Below are positions 34,301 through 45,941 of a stretch of 64,000 nucleotides of DNA, in pieces. The notes under the pieces were generated by a model. That model ran no database searches. It saw only the letters and a program-made list of their open reading frames with translations, and was not told the origin of the DNA. How positions within the stretch are numbered: position 1 is the stretch's first letter; every line of letters starts with the position of its first letter. Source of the stretch: Strobilurus pachycystidiatus (Eukaryota; Basidiomycota; Agaricomycetes; Agaricales; Physalacriaceae); assembly GCA_019915135.1 (NCBI GenBank), contig JAHLMK010000009.1, forward strand, positions 806,001 through 870,000. Reading direction: 5' to 3'. Made by a program: the position numbers and the translations under genes.

Positions 34301-37300
34301 TCCGACGAGAGAAGGCTCTTCGACGCCACACCTGGGACTAGGTCCGGCGGCGAGCCTTGTACCTTGGGATTAGGTTCCTACGGTATCTCGGTCTCTGACA
34401 AGATGGATGTGCGACCGTCGAGGGACCCTACGACTGGTACAGCACGACCAGTTGAGCACGATAGGAGGATGTACGTGGTACGCTCGCAGGAAAGCTATGG
34501 GTTGACTACAGGGGTAGTCTCTCATGAGCGAGTCCATGTCACGGCGGGACCAGGTCGTAACAATAGGACGAAGTCTCTATACTGCCCACGTACCACTACA
34601 TCGGAAACTCCCCCCTCCCCCGGCGTTGGGGTAACGCCTCCAATCACCACAACCTCCGACACTATCCCCCCCCTTGTACGAGCTCGCAGAACCGAACATC
34701 GAGTACTCTCCCTCCTTAGGGAGTTGACCATCCACATCGCGGAATTCAAACCAACAGTACGATCAGGTCCTACTCAATACCGGAGCCTTCTGGGCAGAGC
34801 TGCATGGGTCATAGACGTGGTCTATAGGTTGCTGGGACTAGAGGAAGACTGGGTTCTTCTTCGGTCTCTGGTGAACGGACATATCCCCATCATGGCACGA
34901 TGTATGGAAGTTCTGTGGAGAACCCCCCAACATCTATCTCGACACACGAAAGAAGGATTATGCCTTCTTCAGGCAAGATATCTACGGGGGCCACTACGAC
35001 GTATACGAACCCCGACATTCTATACCGAGCCACGCCTAGATCTCACGGTGTTCTACCACCCCCCTTCCCTCATCCTGGACCCCTGGGCCGTGCATCTATA
35101 CAGCGCAAAACAAACTTGCAACACCCCGCACCACCTACGTCTCCTATACGGAGTGGAATTCGAGAAATCCACGAACCCCGTCCAACCCTTGGATCGAGGA
35201 CTCATTCTCTTTCAACACCCCGTACTGTATTCCGACAACGGAAAACCTTTCCGCACAAACCAGGAATAAAACCACCCAAACGATATCATGGATCTCCTCG
35301 TGGAGGAGAGTCCTGACGTGAAATGGAAAGACCGAAGAATAGGTTTCGAGCCGAGCAGGGTAGCTCATTCTCTTCGAAAGAGAAACACAGTCGAGGACTG
35401 TCGTAATAAAAATCCAGATCCACCGGTCAAAAGGAAAATCCCCATACCATGGAACGCTGCGCCACCTTCCGACGAGGACGAGCGTCTATCACCCATCGGC
35501 ATGGCCGCAGGAACACCTCCGAAACGAGCACTCGCATCATCCGGATACCTGATCCTAAAGGATAAGTTAGACAACAGAATATCCCCGGGCGCGATCAACC
35601 ATCACGCAAATCAGGAACATTAGCCGTCACCACTAGTACGTGTTTGTTAAACATACGCGACGCGCCGATCACAACAAACGACGCGATCAAAATCCCAGAG
35701 TGGGGGGTATCACAAACAAGAAATGGTATACGCCGTACGCGAACTACAGGAAAGCAAGAAAATCCCCCGACAGGAGCTCCTCGACACCCTACCGAACGAA
35801 ATCCATCGCTCCCAGCCACCACTCCTCGGTCACCTCCTCCCACTCGCTCACCATCCCCATCTCGGATAACCCCTCCGTCTTCACCTTCTCCTCCCATCGT
35901 TTCCCCTCCTCCCCCTCCGTCGAGGCCCAGAAAGCCGTCACTACGTCGCGGCGGGACAAGGAACGCCAGAAGTACCGGAGCGGGAGATGGAAGTCAACGC
36001 TTCCACGGATGATAACATAGGGAGGGAGTTCCTCCGCCACTGGCCCCGTCTGGTCAAAACGAATACAAGGAAAAGAAAGAATAGGCTCACCAGGAGGCAA
36101 CAAGAGTGCCCATGCGCACACGGCCAGCGCGCAAGACGTATCACTACCCTGGGGCGGCACGAGCGAGAGAGGACTCCACGCCGCCGGAGGAAGGAACTCG
36201 ACGTCCTTCGCGAAGACGAGCGCGGCACATAGCAGGGTAAACTAAAAAAGGAAGCGTACCCACAACCCCAGACGTCCGGTCAAACAGCCCCAGCGCGGAA
36301 TGGTTCAACAACTTACCAAAGCCAACCATTCCGACGACGACAAATGCCCAAGTCCGAACGAATTATTATTCGTCAAACCGTCGTCTACGGCGATGATACA
36401 GCGTATCCACTCCTCCAGAACGAGGCCCGGGATTCGCGCAGGGCGCGCGTTGATGCGAAAGCCGCGATGATTGACAACCGGGGAGGCGTCAGACGGCGCG
36501 GCTGTCGAACGACGCGAGATCAGAGCAAGCAAGGAGGTGGGCATCGTCGAGGGGCGTAGGAGAGTGGTTCTGGGGACCTTCTTCGGAGCCGCGCCATTAT
36601 AGCTGCGCGCACAAGCGCTCGTTCCCGCACCCAATCTCTGGGACTTCTGGGATATCAGCAATAGGCTTTCAAGAAGCGCACCTGGGTCCAGAGAATAGAC
36701 TCACTTGAATGATTCTGCAGATCATTCCGCGAGACCCTGGGGTCTGTACCTCAGATGGATATCTGAGGGTGCAGATATGGGGTCTTGAGCACTCAGATGG
36801 GGGTTTGGACTCGCAGGGAGTCCTGGCTGCCCGGAGAAGACACAACCACGGTACCGAGCGCGTGGCGCGGGTGCTGTTCAGAGCTCGGGGAGCTCGAACG
36901 ACGAAATCATGACCGATGCCGGCGGCAATGAAAAAAAAAAAAAAAAAAAACAATTTCTGTACGATCAGAGGCGCATTCTCGAGGACATCTCAGGACGAGT
37001 ATCGAAAATATACGCCACACAAAATCGATCACGTGACCCAGACAACAAAACATCGTCTTTACGATACAAACACTTCTGTCTATTCAGAATTCTCTCCAAA
37101 CGCGTCTTCATCGAGGAAAACGCGTCTCGGCCCTCCCGTAGCAGGTTCCGAGCCATCACGCCCTCCGCCGCGACTACACTTTTGCTCTAACAAGGCTCGG
37201 GGAGTCTTGTAAAAAGCATCGACGCGACCGTAGGAGCCCATAAAAAGGGGATCACCCTTTCGTTTCTCGGGACGAGAAACTTAAAAAGGGGATATTGTCA

Positions 37301-39687
37301 TGATGTGGCCTCACCGCAACTCAAGGCCCCCCACTTTGGTCACACTTTGGCGTCCTGATGCTACGGCTACACAAACCAGCGCCACACCGGAAGATGCCGA
37401 GAGATATATCAAGGGGTTGAGAGTTCGATCCCTTATGGCGACAGAACCGGGATCCTGGGGTCCCGCCCTTGTCGGGCTTCCCGCCCTCCCGGATACACTT
37501 TGGAGCAAGCGCACATGGTGTAAGACACCCCGGGAATATACTTAGGCCGCGTGAGTCAGGCGGGAGTCGGTACCCGACCAAACCCGCCTTCCCGACCAAT
37601 GGGCGGTCATCGATCTGTCGGGCGGTCATCGGGATGTCGGGATCTCCGTCATCCGCAGCGTCGGACCACTCCCGACGCATCGGGAGTATGTGGTAGAAGC
37701 TTCGAGAAGAGGAACGATGAGCAAGCATGGGATTAGTATAAATACAGAGACAGCGTTGTACTAGCTACTCAGACTTCGTCCTTAACCAGTTTTCCCCCAT
37801 ACAACTCCGTTGGGCACTCTGAGCTCTCCGTGGTAGGACTCACCCACATGTCTCCCTTCGATACCTCCGTCAACGTCGTGGACTCCGACGAGAGAAGGCT
37901 CTTCGACGCCACACCTGGGACTAGGTCCGGCGGCGAGCCTTGTACCTTGGGATTAGGTTCCTACGGTATCTCGGTCTCTGACAAGATGGATGTGCGACCG
38001 TCGAGGGACCCTACGACTGGTACAGCACGACCAGTTGAGCACGATAGGAGGATGTACGTGGTACGCTCGCAGGAAAGCTATGGGTTGACTACAGGGGTAG
38101 TCTCTCATGAGCGAGTCCATGTCACGGCGGGACCAGGTCGTAACAGATATCGATACTAGGGGAGGCTACAGCCAGGAAATAGCTAGAAGTCCCTTGCCAA
38201 AGCATATGAAAGTATCTAAGGCAATTAGGACCTCCGCGCTAACTGGTATCAAGGACATTGAGGAGTGGATGGAGATCGAGGAGTTCCCTAGCTTAGTAAA
38301 GAGTAAGCGAGAACGCCTTTGGGAAAGTAGGTTGCCAGATCTCCAGCCACACTTGGTCGGGAGTAAAGTCCAGAAGGATGAAGACTTCGAAAGATGGAGT
38401 CGGGACTTTTCAATCAGACACGAGAAACTATATAGGTCTCACTTAGATGGAAATCTCCGCCGTGTACTCCTACCGAAGGAACGGATTCCGATTTGCAAAG
38501 CTATGCATGACAGAGCTGGTCATAAAGGTCAGTACTCGGTGCTTCAGCTACTTGCCAAACGGTTCTGGTGGCCAGGGATGGAGGTAGACATACGGTGGTA
38601 TGTGCGATCTTGCCTTATATGCCAAAAGCGACAGAAACGAAACATAAAGATAGCGCCAACCATCACCTCTACACCTGGGATATTCGAGAGGGCCTACATA
38701 GATACCTTCCGAATGCCCAAGGCCGGGGAACATTCAGCCAAAAAGAAACAACCATCCAAGTGGGCTGGGTTCAACGCTGTTACTGTGGCAAGGTGTGGTC
38801 TGACAGGTTGGCCAGAAGCCAAAGCTCTCCGAGATGAAACAGCGGAAACACTAGGAGAATGGATCTTTGAGGACATTCTCTGTCGCTGGGGCTGCATCAA
38901 GGAGATTGTAACGGACAATGGCCCAGCTATCAAGAAAGCCCTTAGACACATAGAGGAGAAATATGGCATCACGGGTATCCTGATTACCGCCTATAACAAA
39001 CAGGCAAATGGTAAAGTCGAAAGAGGACATTGGGATATTCGCCAGTCACTCTTTAAGGTGTGTAAAGGAAATCCGGAACATTGGCCGGAGTATCTACACG
39101 AAGTCCTATGGGCAGAACGAATCACTATCAAAAGGAGTATAGGAACTTCTCCCTTCCATGCTGTAACGGGCTGTGAACCTATAATGCCTATGGACCTGGT
39201 GGAGATTACTTGGCTGGTGGACATGCCAGATCACCTTGTATCGCACTCGGATTTGGTTGCACTCCGAGCAAGGCAGTTAATAAAACACAAAAGTGATACG
39301 GCAAGGTTAAAGTCTAAAGTCCTTCTGAACAAGCAGAAGGCAGCGGAGAAGTTCATGGAGGAATTCAACAACAGCATTCCGTGTTATGTATTCAAAACAG
39401 GTGAATTAGTGTTAGTACGAAACACCCGGATTGAAGCCGAAATGAACGCCAAGTTTAAAGAACGCTTTATGGGACCTTTTGCGGTGGTTTCCAGGACATC
39501 CGCAGGAAATTATGTGGTATGTGAGCTGGATGGCACCATCTGGAGGGATAAGATAGCTCAATTTCGAGTAATCCCCTTCGTAGCCAGAAGGGACCCTATT
39601 GCTTTAGGAGAAACATTCTTCTCTAGGCTTAGGCGTATCAGTCGCGGAGTCGGAAAAGCGTTGGATATGATTGCGAAAACTACTTAG
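31338..39687 (+). CDS. pol: Pol: reverse transcriptase, RNase H and integrase (split by a family-2 LTR element)
   Basis: Coding parts are 31338-33712 and 38151-39687. The frame joins exactly when the insert and one GATAT are removed. The RT region has TTFSTPYGALRLKTLPMGW and the catalytic YIDD (about 32691-32702). RNase H follows with VDTSYQAVGYYL and IETDAKYIKGML. After the join the integrase has an HHCC zinc site (HDRAGH...CLICQ) and DDE residues in AYIDTF, IVTDNGPA and KVERGH. A C-terminal SH3-like beta segment (FMGPFAVV) and a basic tail complete it. No stop or shift was found other than the insertion. It has probably entered pol by -1 frameshifting from the protease ORF. Confidence 0.88.
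31362..31409 (+). promoter_or_regulatory. Candidate -1 ribosomal frameshift site
   Basis: G_GGT_TTT at 31362-31368 is in the correct phase of the protease frame for an X_XXY_YYZ slip, and a -1 shift continues directly into the open RT frame. A small stem CGCCT/AGGCG (31394-31398 with 31405-31409) lies about 25 bases downstream, farther than usual. Function is inferred. Confidence 0.5.
33713..34562 (+). repeat. Family-2 5' LTR (850 bp)
   Basis: TGTCATGATG...GTCGTAACA, with TATA box TATAAATA at 34154-34161 and one TGAGTCA (complement of TGACTCA) at 33969-33975. Confidence 0.9.
34563..37295. other. Internal region of family-2 element, no convincing gene
   Basis: A reading frame of about 340 codons begins inside the LTR (34247) and crosses into the internal region, but it is low-complexity and lacks motifs. 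Many overlapping frames of similar quality exist on both strands. A 20-base A-run at 36931-36950 lies 345 bp before the 3' LTR. Confidence 0.5.
37296..38145 (+). repeat. Family-2 3' LTR (850 bp)
   Basis: Apparently identical to the 5' copy, with TATA box at 37737-37744. Followed by TSD GATAT. Confidence 0.9.
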
Positions 39688-39770
39688 AACAAGAAGTAAT
39701 AACGATGAAAAAGTAGTAACGATAGAGGCCGTACCAAAAAGATTTGGATGCAAATGACAGTTAAGGATGC

Positions 39771-39858
39771 AAGACTGGCAGCAGAGGGACTCGAACCGGC
39801 GCTCGGGTTTGAAACCAAGTCCGAGACGACGCGCTCAGCCGTTGAGCCAGTGGTGTCC
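39771..39858 (-). other. tRNA-like sequence with A and B boxes inside the Gypsy element
   Basis: On the minus strand the A-box TGGCTCAACGG (39849-39839) and B-box GGTTCGAGTCC (39797-39787) fit the pol III consensus, and a 4-bp D stem GCTC/GAGC is present. The T stem is weak and the acceptor ends do not pair, so it is not a functional tRNA. It may be a tRNA pseudogene, a captured primer relic or an internal pol III promoter. Confidence 0.4.
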
Positions 39859-40187
39859 GAAATCTGGCAAGTGCTCTGACAGGATGACGGGGACGTCATC
39901 AGAAAAAGTAAAAAGGGAATAGAGGGACAACGGTCCCATTTATTCTAATGGCTATAATTTTGCAATAAAAATTAAATTTGGAGCTCTAAATACGGTACAA
40001 GAGAGCGTCGTAACGAGGAAATGGAAGGAAAAAGGGTCGTAGCCCCTTGAAAATAATGACGCGCACCTCGGGCAGGGCTGTGCCCGGCCACGAACGCGAA
40101 AGCTTAAAAGTGATGAGCAACGGAATTAATGTGGTAAGCGAAGAAAAGAAGTTCGAACAAGTCCGTTCACCTTCTACTGCGCCCACC

Positions 40188-42260
40188 ATGTCGTCGCCCG
40201 TACCCGCACCAAAACCCACCTCGGAGAAGGTAAGTTTTGGGCGAAAAACCCAAAAAGAACAGGACAACGAACTAACTTACCTAAAGGAGAAGTCGCCCAC
40301 CCCTGCGAAAGATGATGAACCCGCGCAGGAGCCAGAGGAACGCGACCAGGAGCGAGAAAAGGTGAGTAAGCCCAAAACGAACAAGGCAACAGGAGATTTT
40401 AACGCGTCCTAGGACAACCAAGAAATCAACACGCGACCAGATGAACTCCCGGCCCCACGACCGGTGTTCGACTACAGCGGATTCTTCTTGAACGACCGCG
40501 TACCCACGGCGCTCCAAGCAGCAGGCATCGGACTCGAGATGGCGCACTAGCTAGCATCGACGCCCGAGCGCACCCGTAAAATCCTGGAAGAGAACGACTA
40601 CAAAGCGTACCGCGCCAATGCGGTGTTTTGGGTGGAATTCCAGGATGTGCTCAGTGCGTTGGACGACCCAGCCGACCACCCTCTGGAGCGAGTCGAGATT
40701 GCCCTGACGCGTGCCATGGAACAAGTCGAGCTGGCACCAAGACAGAACGCGCCCCAGCCTCCTCTCTTCCTAGGAAACAGCCGTGCGCGCGCAGACATTG
40801 CCCTCCAACTCGAGGAAGACGACGCCCAGGTCTGCTTCCTCGACCCAGAGCAGTTGTGGGCCTTTGTACCACACACCGAAGTAGCCGAAGGGTTTTGGGG
40901 TCGCCTGATCCCTGAACTCAAGAGCGCCAACGCCGCCCAGCCAATCTACTTCTCATTTAGACATGTCCTAGACCTCTTAATCGAGGACTCGGCCACCTTA
41001 TGTCAGCTGCGACTATACGAACCAGACGCGCCGGAAGCCGCAGGACGCGAAGAGAAGGAGGGCGATCAGGGCGAAGACGGGGAACGTGTGGGAACGCCGC
41101 TGCGAACGATGCAGGATTTGGCCGCCGAGGAAGGCAGTGACCAGGAAGAAGACGAGCTGGCAACGAAATCCCCCACGCCGGTGGCCCCGCGACCCCGACC
41201 ACAGCCGAAACCCCACTCGCCAGCCAAGTCCATGAAGGCGGTGGAAGTTCCGGCAAGGCGACACATGGTAAAAGGGAAGGGAATCGGCCCCAAGACAGCG
41301 AACCAGTACGTTGTCCGGCGATTTATAGCTCCCTTGCTTCCAGCTAAACAACGCCCCAGACCTAAGACCATCGCCAAGGTCGAACCGCGAGACAAGGAAC
41401 CTTCGGAGGTCGAGGAGGACGCCGAAGGAGAAACCGAGGCCGAAGAAGGAACGATGGACGCCTCCAGCAAAATGACCAGGCGTGTTCCCCTGTACGACGA
41501 CGACGCACACTGTCTCGCCTGTGAGCAGCGAAGCGTCGTATGCACATTCAACCGGATGCGCTCGAGCGACCGCGGGAACAAGACCAGCTGCGACCAATGT
41601 TCCCTGAGTCGGGGGATCTACGGTCCATGCCTGCTCGTCTGGGACCGGGAGCCAAAGGCGCCAACTTGGATGAGTCTCGATGGGCGTCTTCGGGCCAAGT
41701 TGCAGAAACTGGCGCAGCCGCTGGTCAGCGACAAGAAGATCTCGAGCGCGCGTTATGTCTACCCTGCGCGTCGAGGAACGGCCGTCAAGTCGGAAGTGCA
41801 GGAGAAGAAAGAGGCAACGGCGCAGTCAAAGAAGCGTCGAAGGGAAGTCGAAGAGGATAGCGAGGTCGAGGTGGTCGAGCCCCCGAAGAAGAAGGAGAAG
41901 GGGAAGGCCAAGGCGAAACGAGCCCCGACCCCGGTACCGGAGAACGACGACGACGATGACCTCGAGGAGATCGAAGCCCCGCGTGCACGCCGAGAGTCGA
42001 CGCGTCGCGTCTCTCTCATGTCGCCCCTCCGCCTCGTCACGGAGAAAGAGAAGGCTGAGCAGGACAAGAAGCGAAGGGCCGCCAACGCCGGCGAAGGATC
42101 TTCGCGCCACACCGTCGCGCCCACCTCATCCGCGCGCGACTTCCTCCCCTCGATGGATCAACAAGAAGTCACCGACCGGGTCAACCTGATCCTGTCGTGG
42201 TACTTCACGTTGCCGCCCACCGCGCAGAAGAAAGTCAGGGAGATCATTGGCAAGAAGTAG
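40188..42260 (+). pseudogene. Accessory sense gene of the Gypsy element: Cys-cluster protein with introns and one stop
   Basis: Exons 40188-40229, 40287-40361 and 40413-42260 share one frame (655 codons). The introns (57 and 51 bp) have GTAAGT/GTGAGT donors, an ACTAAC-type branch site in the first, and AG acceptors. One in-frame TAG at 40548-40550 breaks the frame early in exon 3; from there an uninterrupted stretch of about 570 codons follows. The C-terminal half has CLACEQRSVVC...CDQC...C, the same Cys arrangement as gene E, then Lys/Arg- and Glu/Asp-rich tracts typical of nuclear proteins, and a final helix. It lies in sense between integrase and the 3' LTR. If splicing were complete in the genomic RNA these introns should be lost on retrotransposition, so their presence is notable. 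Confidence 0.65.
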
Positions 42261-42798
42261 GACTTCGTCGCGGGCAGTTTCCCCTTCGCCGCCGCCGCTT
42301 GGCTTTCTTAGAACAATTTACGAACATTTTATCTACATGTACATCTACCGCACGCACCCGCCCGACAAAAATAAAATCCGCTTTTCATTAAAAACAAGTG
42401 TGATTTTTATTTGAAGAAAGAAAAGGACCTCGAGACCTAAGGTGCTAAGGCAAAACGCCTTAAAAGGCCAAGTCCAGGCAGGGCAAACTTCTCAAAAGTC
42501 AAGAGGAGTTTCGAATAAAGTGTAAGGGAAATACAAGCGTGTATAAAAGCGAACTAAGGAGAAATTCTATAGGACCTGGCTAAGTAGACTAAACGACTAA
42601 GGTCTTTTATAGACTAAGGTGGTTAGACTTAGACGAGTAAAGGAGTTTCTATGAGGAAATAAGACTAAAAACGATTCCAATCCGGACCCACTGGGAGACG
42701 CGCTAAGCGTTCGTAGAAGAAACCCGAAGACCTAACATCAAGAATCATGATATAGTTCTCCAGGAGTTCGTAGTCCAGTGCGGAGGCGTTTGACCAGT

Positions 42799-43784
42799 CT
42801 ATTTCCCAGAAGGATGGAGTGACAAAAGACAAATGCTCATCGGCTCGCTACAAGCACAGAAGTTACAAGGTGTGCGAAGCGCGGGAAGGAGTTGACGAAC
42901 GGTGTTCGAAGGAACTTCAACGTGGGGAGCCAAACGCCTAAGACGAGTAGGTCGCATCAAGGCTCCCAACTTAGGAAAACCATACAAGGCAGAATTCACT
43001 CGCTGGAACTCCGGCCACCACTTCATAACGGTTACGATGGCCGGAGGCGTTTGATCGTATTGAACAGGGAGGATCCGCAAGGCGTTTGGATCGATAATCA
43101 ACTCGCGAAGAGTGGAATCGAATCCCATATAACCACCGAAGGTGGATTCCACCTGGAAGAAATAATCAGACAAGGCGGTTCTGGAGAAGGTGTTTGCGCA
43201 CCATGAACCGGGGAATAATGTCCTTCATCAAGTCGGGATGCACGCCCGGTATGTCCAGCAAACCATAACCAAGGAAGTTATCAAGGGCGAAACCGTCGAG
43301 GGTCCTTCCATTGACGGCTCGGAACCAAGACTTACAGAGCTCCACGGCTCCGTAGTACAAGGGAAAGAAGTACCGGCGAAAGCCAAGGTAAATGACGGGG
43401 TTTTCGTAGAAGGCGGGATCCCACATATACGCCAGACGACGCTGGAGTGGAAGTAAGCAGGCATAAAGGGCCTAAGGCGATGTTACGCACCAAGGTATAC
43501 AACAAATACCGCAGGGACGGGACATCCAAAGGCTTCCCTTCACCAAAATGAAGTACTGGCTCTTCTAAGGCAGCTACCGCCGCGGTATCGTCAACCGTGG
43601 AGAGAGTACCATCGTCATAGCGGATAACGATGCTGAATCGCCGAGCGAAGGTATACAATTCCAAGGCGCTGGTCAAGGCCAATTCGCCAAGTAGGGCCTC
43701 GAGCTCCTCCGGAGCAGGTTGGTTGTGCAAAGGGATGCCGCGAAGGCGAGTGTCAGAAAACGAAGGAAGAATCGGGATAGGCAT
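42799..43784 (-). CDS. Accessory antisense gene 1 of the Gypsy element
   Basis: Minus-strand exons 43784-43491, 43441-43202 and 43152-42799 are each multiples of three and give 295 residues. Both introns are 49 bp (GTGCGT...CAG). The start MPIPILPSF is followed by an acidic helical region, then an aromatic-rich segment (FRRYFFPLYYGAVELC) and a Pro/Arg-rich end. No known domain. It is convergent with the sense Cys-cluster gene. Splice sites on the minus strand would be invisible in the sense genomic RNA, so these introns can survive retrotransposition. Confidence 0.6.
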
Positions 43785-44236
43785 GGCGGTTATGGCAAAA
43801 CCAGAAGCAACTCTGGCGTTTTTATAGAGCGCCTGGACCGCCGTGACGATCCAAGGAAAAGGAAGAAATAGCCTAAGCGAGTCTAGGAATAAAGTTTAAG
43901 CTACTCCGAAGACCATTAAAAAGACCTAGGCACTGTAAAAACTTAGGATGAACGATTCGACGAAGGTGATCGGGAATTCCCGATCGAACTTACTTAGTTG
44001 ATGAAGGCGGTCACTGGACTTAAGAAGGATCGCCGGAGTTCTAACGGATCGCGCCAAAGGGGTAAAAACAAGGGTAGTCGTGTTGAGACGGCTGTGTACT
44101 AAAGTAGCTACGGGAAACAAAGTGCTACCGGACCTACAAGGGATAAAACGAAATCCGAAGCCAGTGTAAACATGAAAGGAGAAAGGGCTAGACGACTGGC
44201 TAAGACTTGGAGGAGGTTGAGACCACCTTTAGGAAA

Positions 44237-45744
44237 CTACTGGACTTGGTCCACTCCGTCTAAGGCGGAAATGTACAAATCCCGAGTCGACAAAACGAAC
44301 TGAATACGACCCCGGATCTCATTGTAAGACGAGATAATGTCGTGGCGGTATTGACGCTCCAACTGGAGAAGTCCCGGCGAAATATTGGGATCATCCACAC
44401 CGGCCAAGCGAGTCATGCGCTTGTGAACTTGCGTCAAGGCGGCCTGCAAACCGTTGATGTACTGGGGTGCTAATATCCAAGAAGTCAGAAAGGAGAAAGA
44501 CAGATCAAAGTAACAGGACGTACCCGCATCCAATTGCTTGAGCAAGACCGGCTCGATCATAAAGGTCGAAGGACGAGCAGCCTTAGCGGCGCGGCGAGAA
44601 AGGTCGTCGGGGAGCTTGCGCTTAGGAGGAAGTTCCTGACCGTTGAGGGATCCCAAGGTTTGCATGGCGCGCTGATAAACACGGGCGTTAACGTCCATCT
44701 TGGGTAGGGCAGCAAAAGGAAGATAACGCACAGAAGTGCTCTAAAGGGGAATCCCAATCAGAACCAAGTAAAGGCAAAAAGGCCAAGAGTAGTAAACGAC
44801 TCACCGCTTCCGCCTCTTTGAAAAGGTTGTTGGACAAGGACATCTGTTGGAAGAAATCAGCCAGCTGAAGGCGAAGGGCTATAAAGGAATTGAGCGTACG
44901 TTCTCACCAACGACAATCACGGACTCCTCACCGTCGGTGTCGGCTTCTGCAACATCGTCAGCCCAATCAAAATACTCGCGCTTGAAGAATCGCGCACGGC
45001 CATCGGCATCCATGTCGATGTCTTCTTCCGCCTGTTTCTCCATAGCGTCGGTGATAACTTCAGGAGATTTCTTGCTTTTTCCCTGTGAAGAAGTAAGGCG
45101 TTAAGAAAGACCTAATGAACAAGTATGACAAACCTTGACCTTGGGGTCCGGTTTAACGAAGACGTTGGTCGGATGCATGGGATGATCAGTAGGCAAAGGC
45201 TGGAACTGCGCGTTCGACATCTTCTTGGCGGTGTTCACCAAAGGTTGGAAGATGTGCGCGATGTGGTGCGAAGGCGTTTGAGGATGAATGCCAAGGAGAT
45301 GGAGCGTCAATCCGAGATAGTTCTTGACGTTGTGGAAGAACAAGACAAGGTCGGATGGGACCTTCGAGTCGGAAGGAACGGACTTGATGTCGGTGTTGGC
45401 CATCTAGGAGGAATTAAGGAAACGACGACATGAACAGAAGGATAAAAGGGACACACCAAGACCGCCTCCATGATTTTGTCGACCTGCTCGGTGATCTGCT
45501 TGGAAAGTTCGTTGTTGAGGCAGGCCTTTTTGATGTCGAGACGGTTGAGGCGAGGGAGAGCCATCGACATGCGAAGCCCGAGGACCGTAAAAGTGTCCGG
45601 GGTGGTCGCAGGAGGATCGTATTCCACGGAATAGGCGAGGACGGCGACGGAAGCGTCCTTGTGAGTGGCGATCTCCTTCGCGGAAGGAAGGTAAGGGACC
45701 GAAGGCAAAAGACGAGCGCAGGAAGTCCAGGATTTGGGAGCCAT
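44237..45744 (-). CDS. Accessory antisense gene 2 of the Gypsy element
   Basis: It starts at ATG 45744 (MAPKSWTSCARLLPS). Clear exons are 45744-45463 (94 codons), 45403-45134 (90 codons) and 45082 to about 44908. Further exons lie around 44860-44800 and 44710-44530, and the last runs from about 44470 to the stop at 44237-44239 (ends ALDGVDQVQ). The joins of the middle exons are not fully resolved, and one simple model reads a stop. Features are an acidic DIDMDADGRA stretch, a KRKLPDDLSRRAAKAAR basic motif like a nuclear signal, and a helical C-terminus. No recognised family. It is in tandem with antisense gene 1, ending 453 bp upstream of its start. Confidence 0.5.
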
Positions 45745-45929
45745 GTCGAAGGAAAGTAAGGATGAAAACGCCCAGGAGATAAAACAGGCGTTTTTATAGG
45801 CGAGCAAGGCGAAAATTGCTAAGGACCTTGATAAAGATAGAACGGCAAAAGGTCTGGGGCTTTGCACCAAGGCAGAAGGAATAAGCGTTTTCGCGATACT
45901 ACTAGGATGTCGGGGACGACATTTCAAAA

Positions 45930-45941
45930 GTCAAGAGGAGA
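45930..45941 (+). other. Polypurine tract of the Gypsy element
   Basis: The purine run AAGAGGAGA directly precedes the 3' LTR. A near copy of this motif (AAAAGTCAAGAGGAG) also occurs at 42495-42509, 3.4 kb upstream. Confidence 0.6.

Larger units (their letters stand above)
33713..38145 (+). mobile_element. Family-2 non-autonomous LTR element (4433 bp) inserted in the Gypsy pol
   Basis: Identical-looking 850-bp LTRs lie at 33713-34562 and 37296-38145, with TSD GATAT at 33708-33712 and 38146-38150. The termini TGTCATGATG...CGTAACA match those of family 1, and the internal part shares a short block with it (34790-34862). The 2.7-kb inside (34563-37295) has long but unconvincing ORFs on both strands, no RT or integrase motif, and an A-run at 36931-36950. 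The 3' PPT-like run AAAAAGGGGATAT precedes the second LTR. It is probably mobilised by the same helper as family 1. Confidence 0.9.

Noticed and set aside
34247..35269. 340-codon open frame crossing the family-2 5' LTR into the internal region
   Set aside because: It begins inside the LTR and has low-complexity composition with no motif. Equivalent frames exist on both strands. The part in the second LTR is identical only because LTRs are copies.
37291..37295. GATAT before the second family-2 LTR taken as a third target-site copy
   Set aside because: It is part of the PPT (GGGGATAT), which also precedes family-1 LTRs that have a different TSD, so the match to the target site is coincidence.
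39771..39858. Functional tRNA gene
   Set aside because: Acceptor and T stems do not pair and no normal anticodon arm can be drawn, so it is listed only as tRNA-like.
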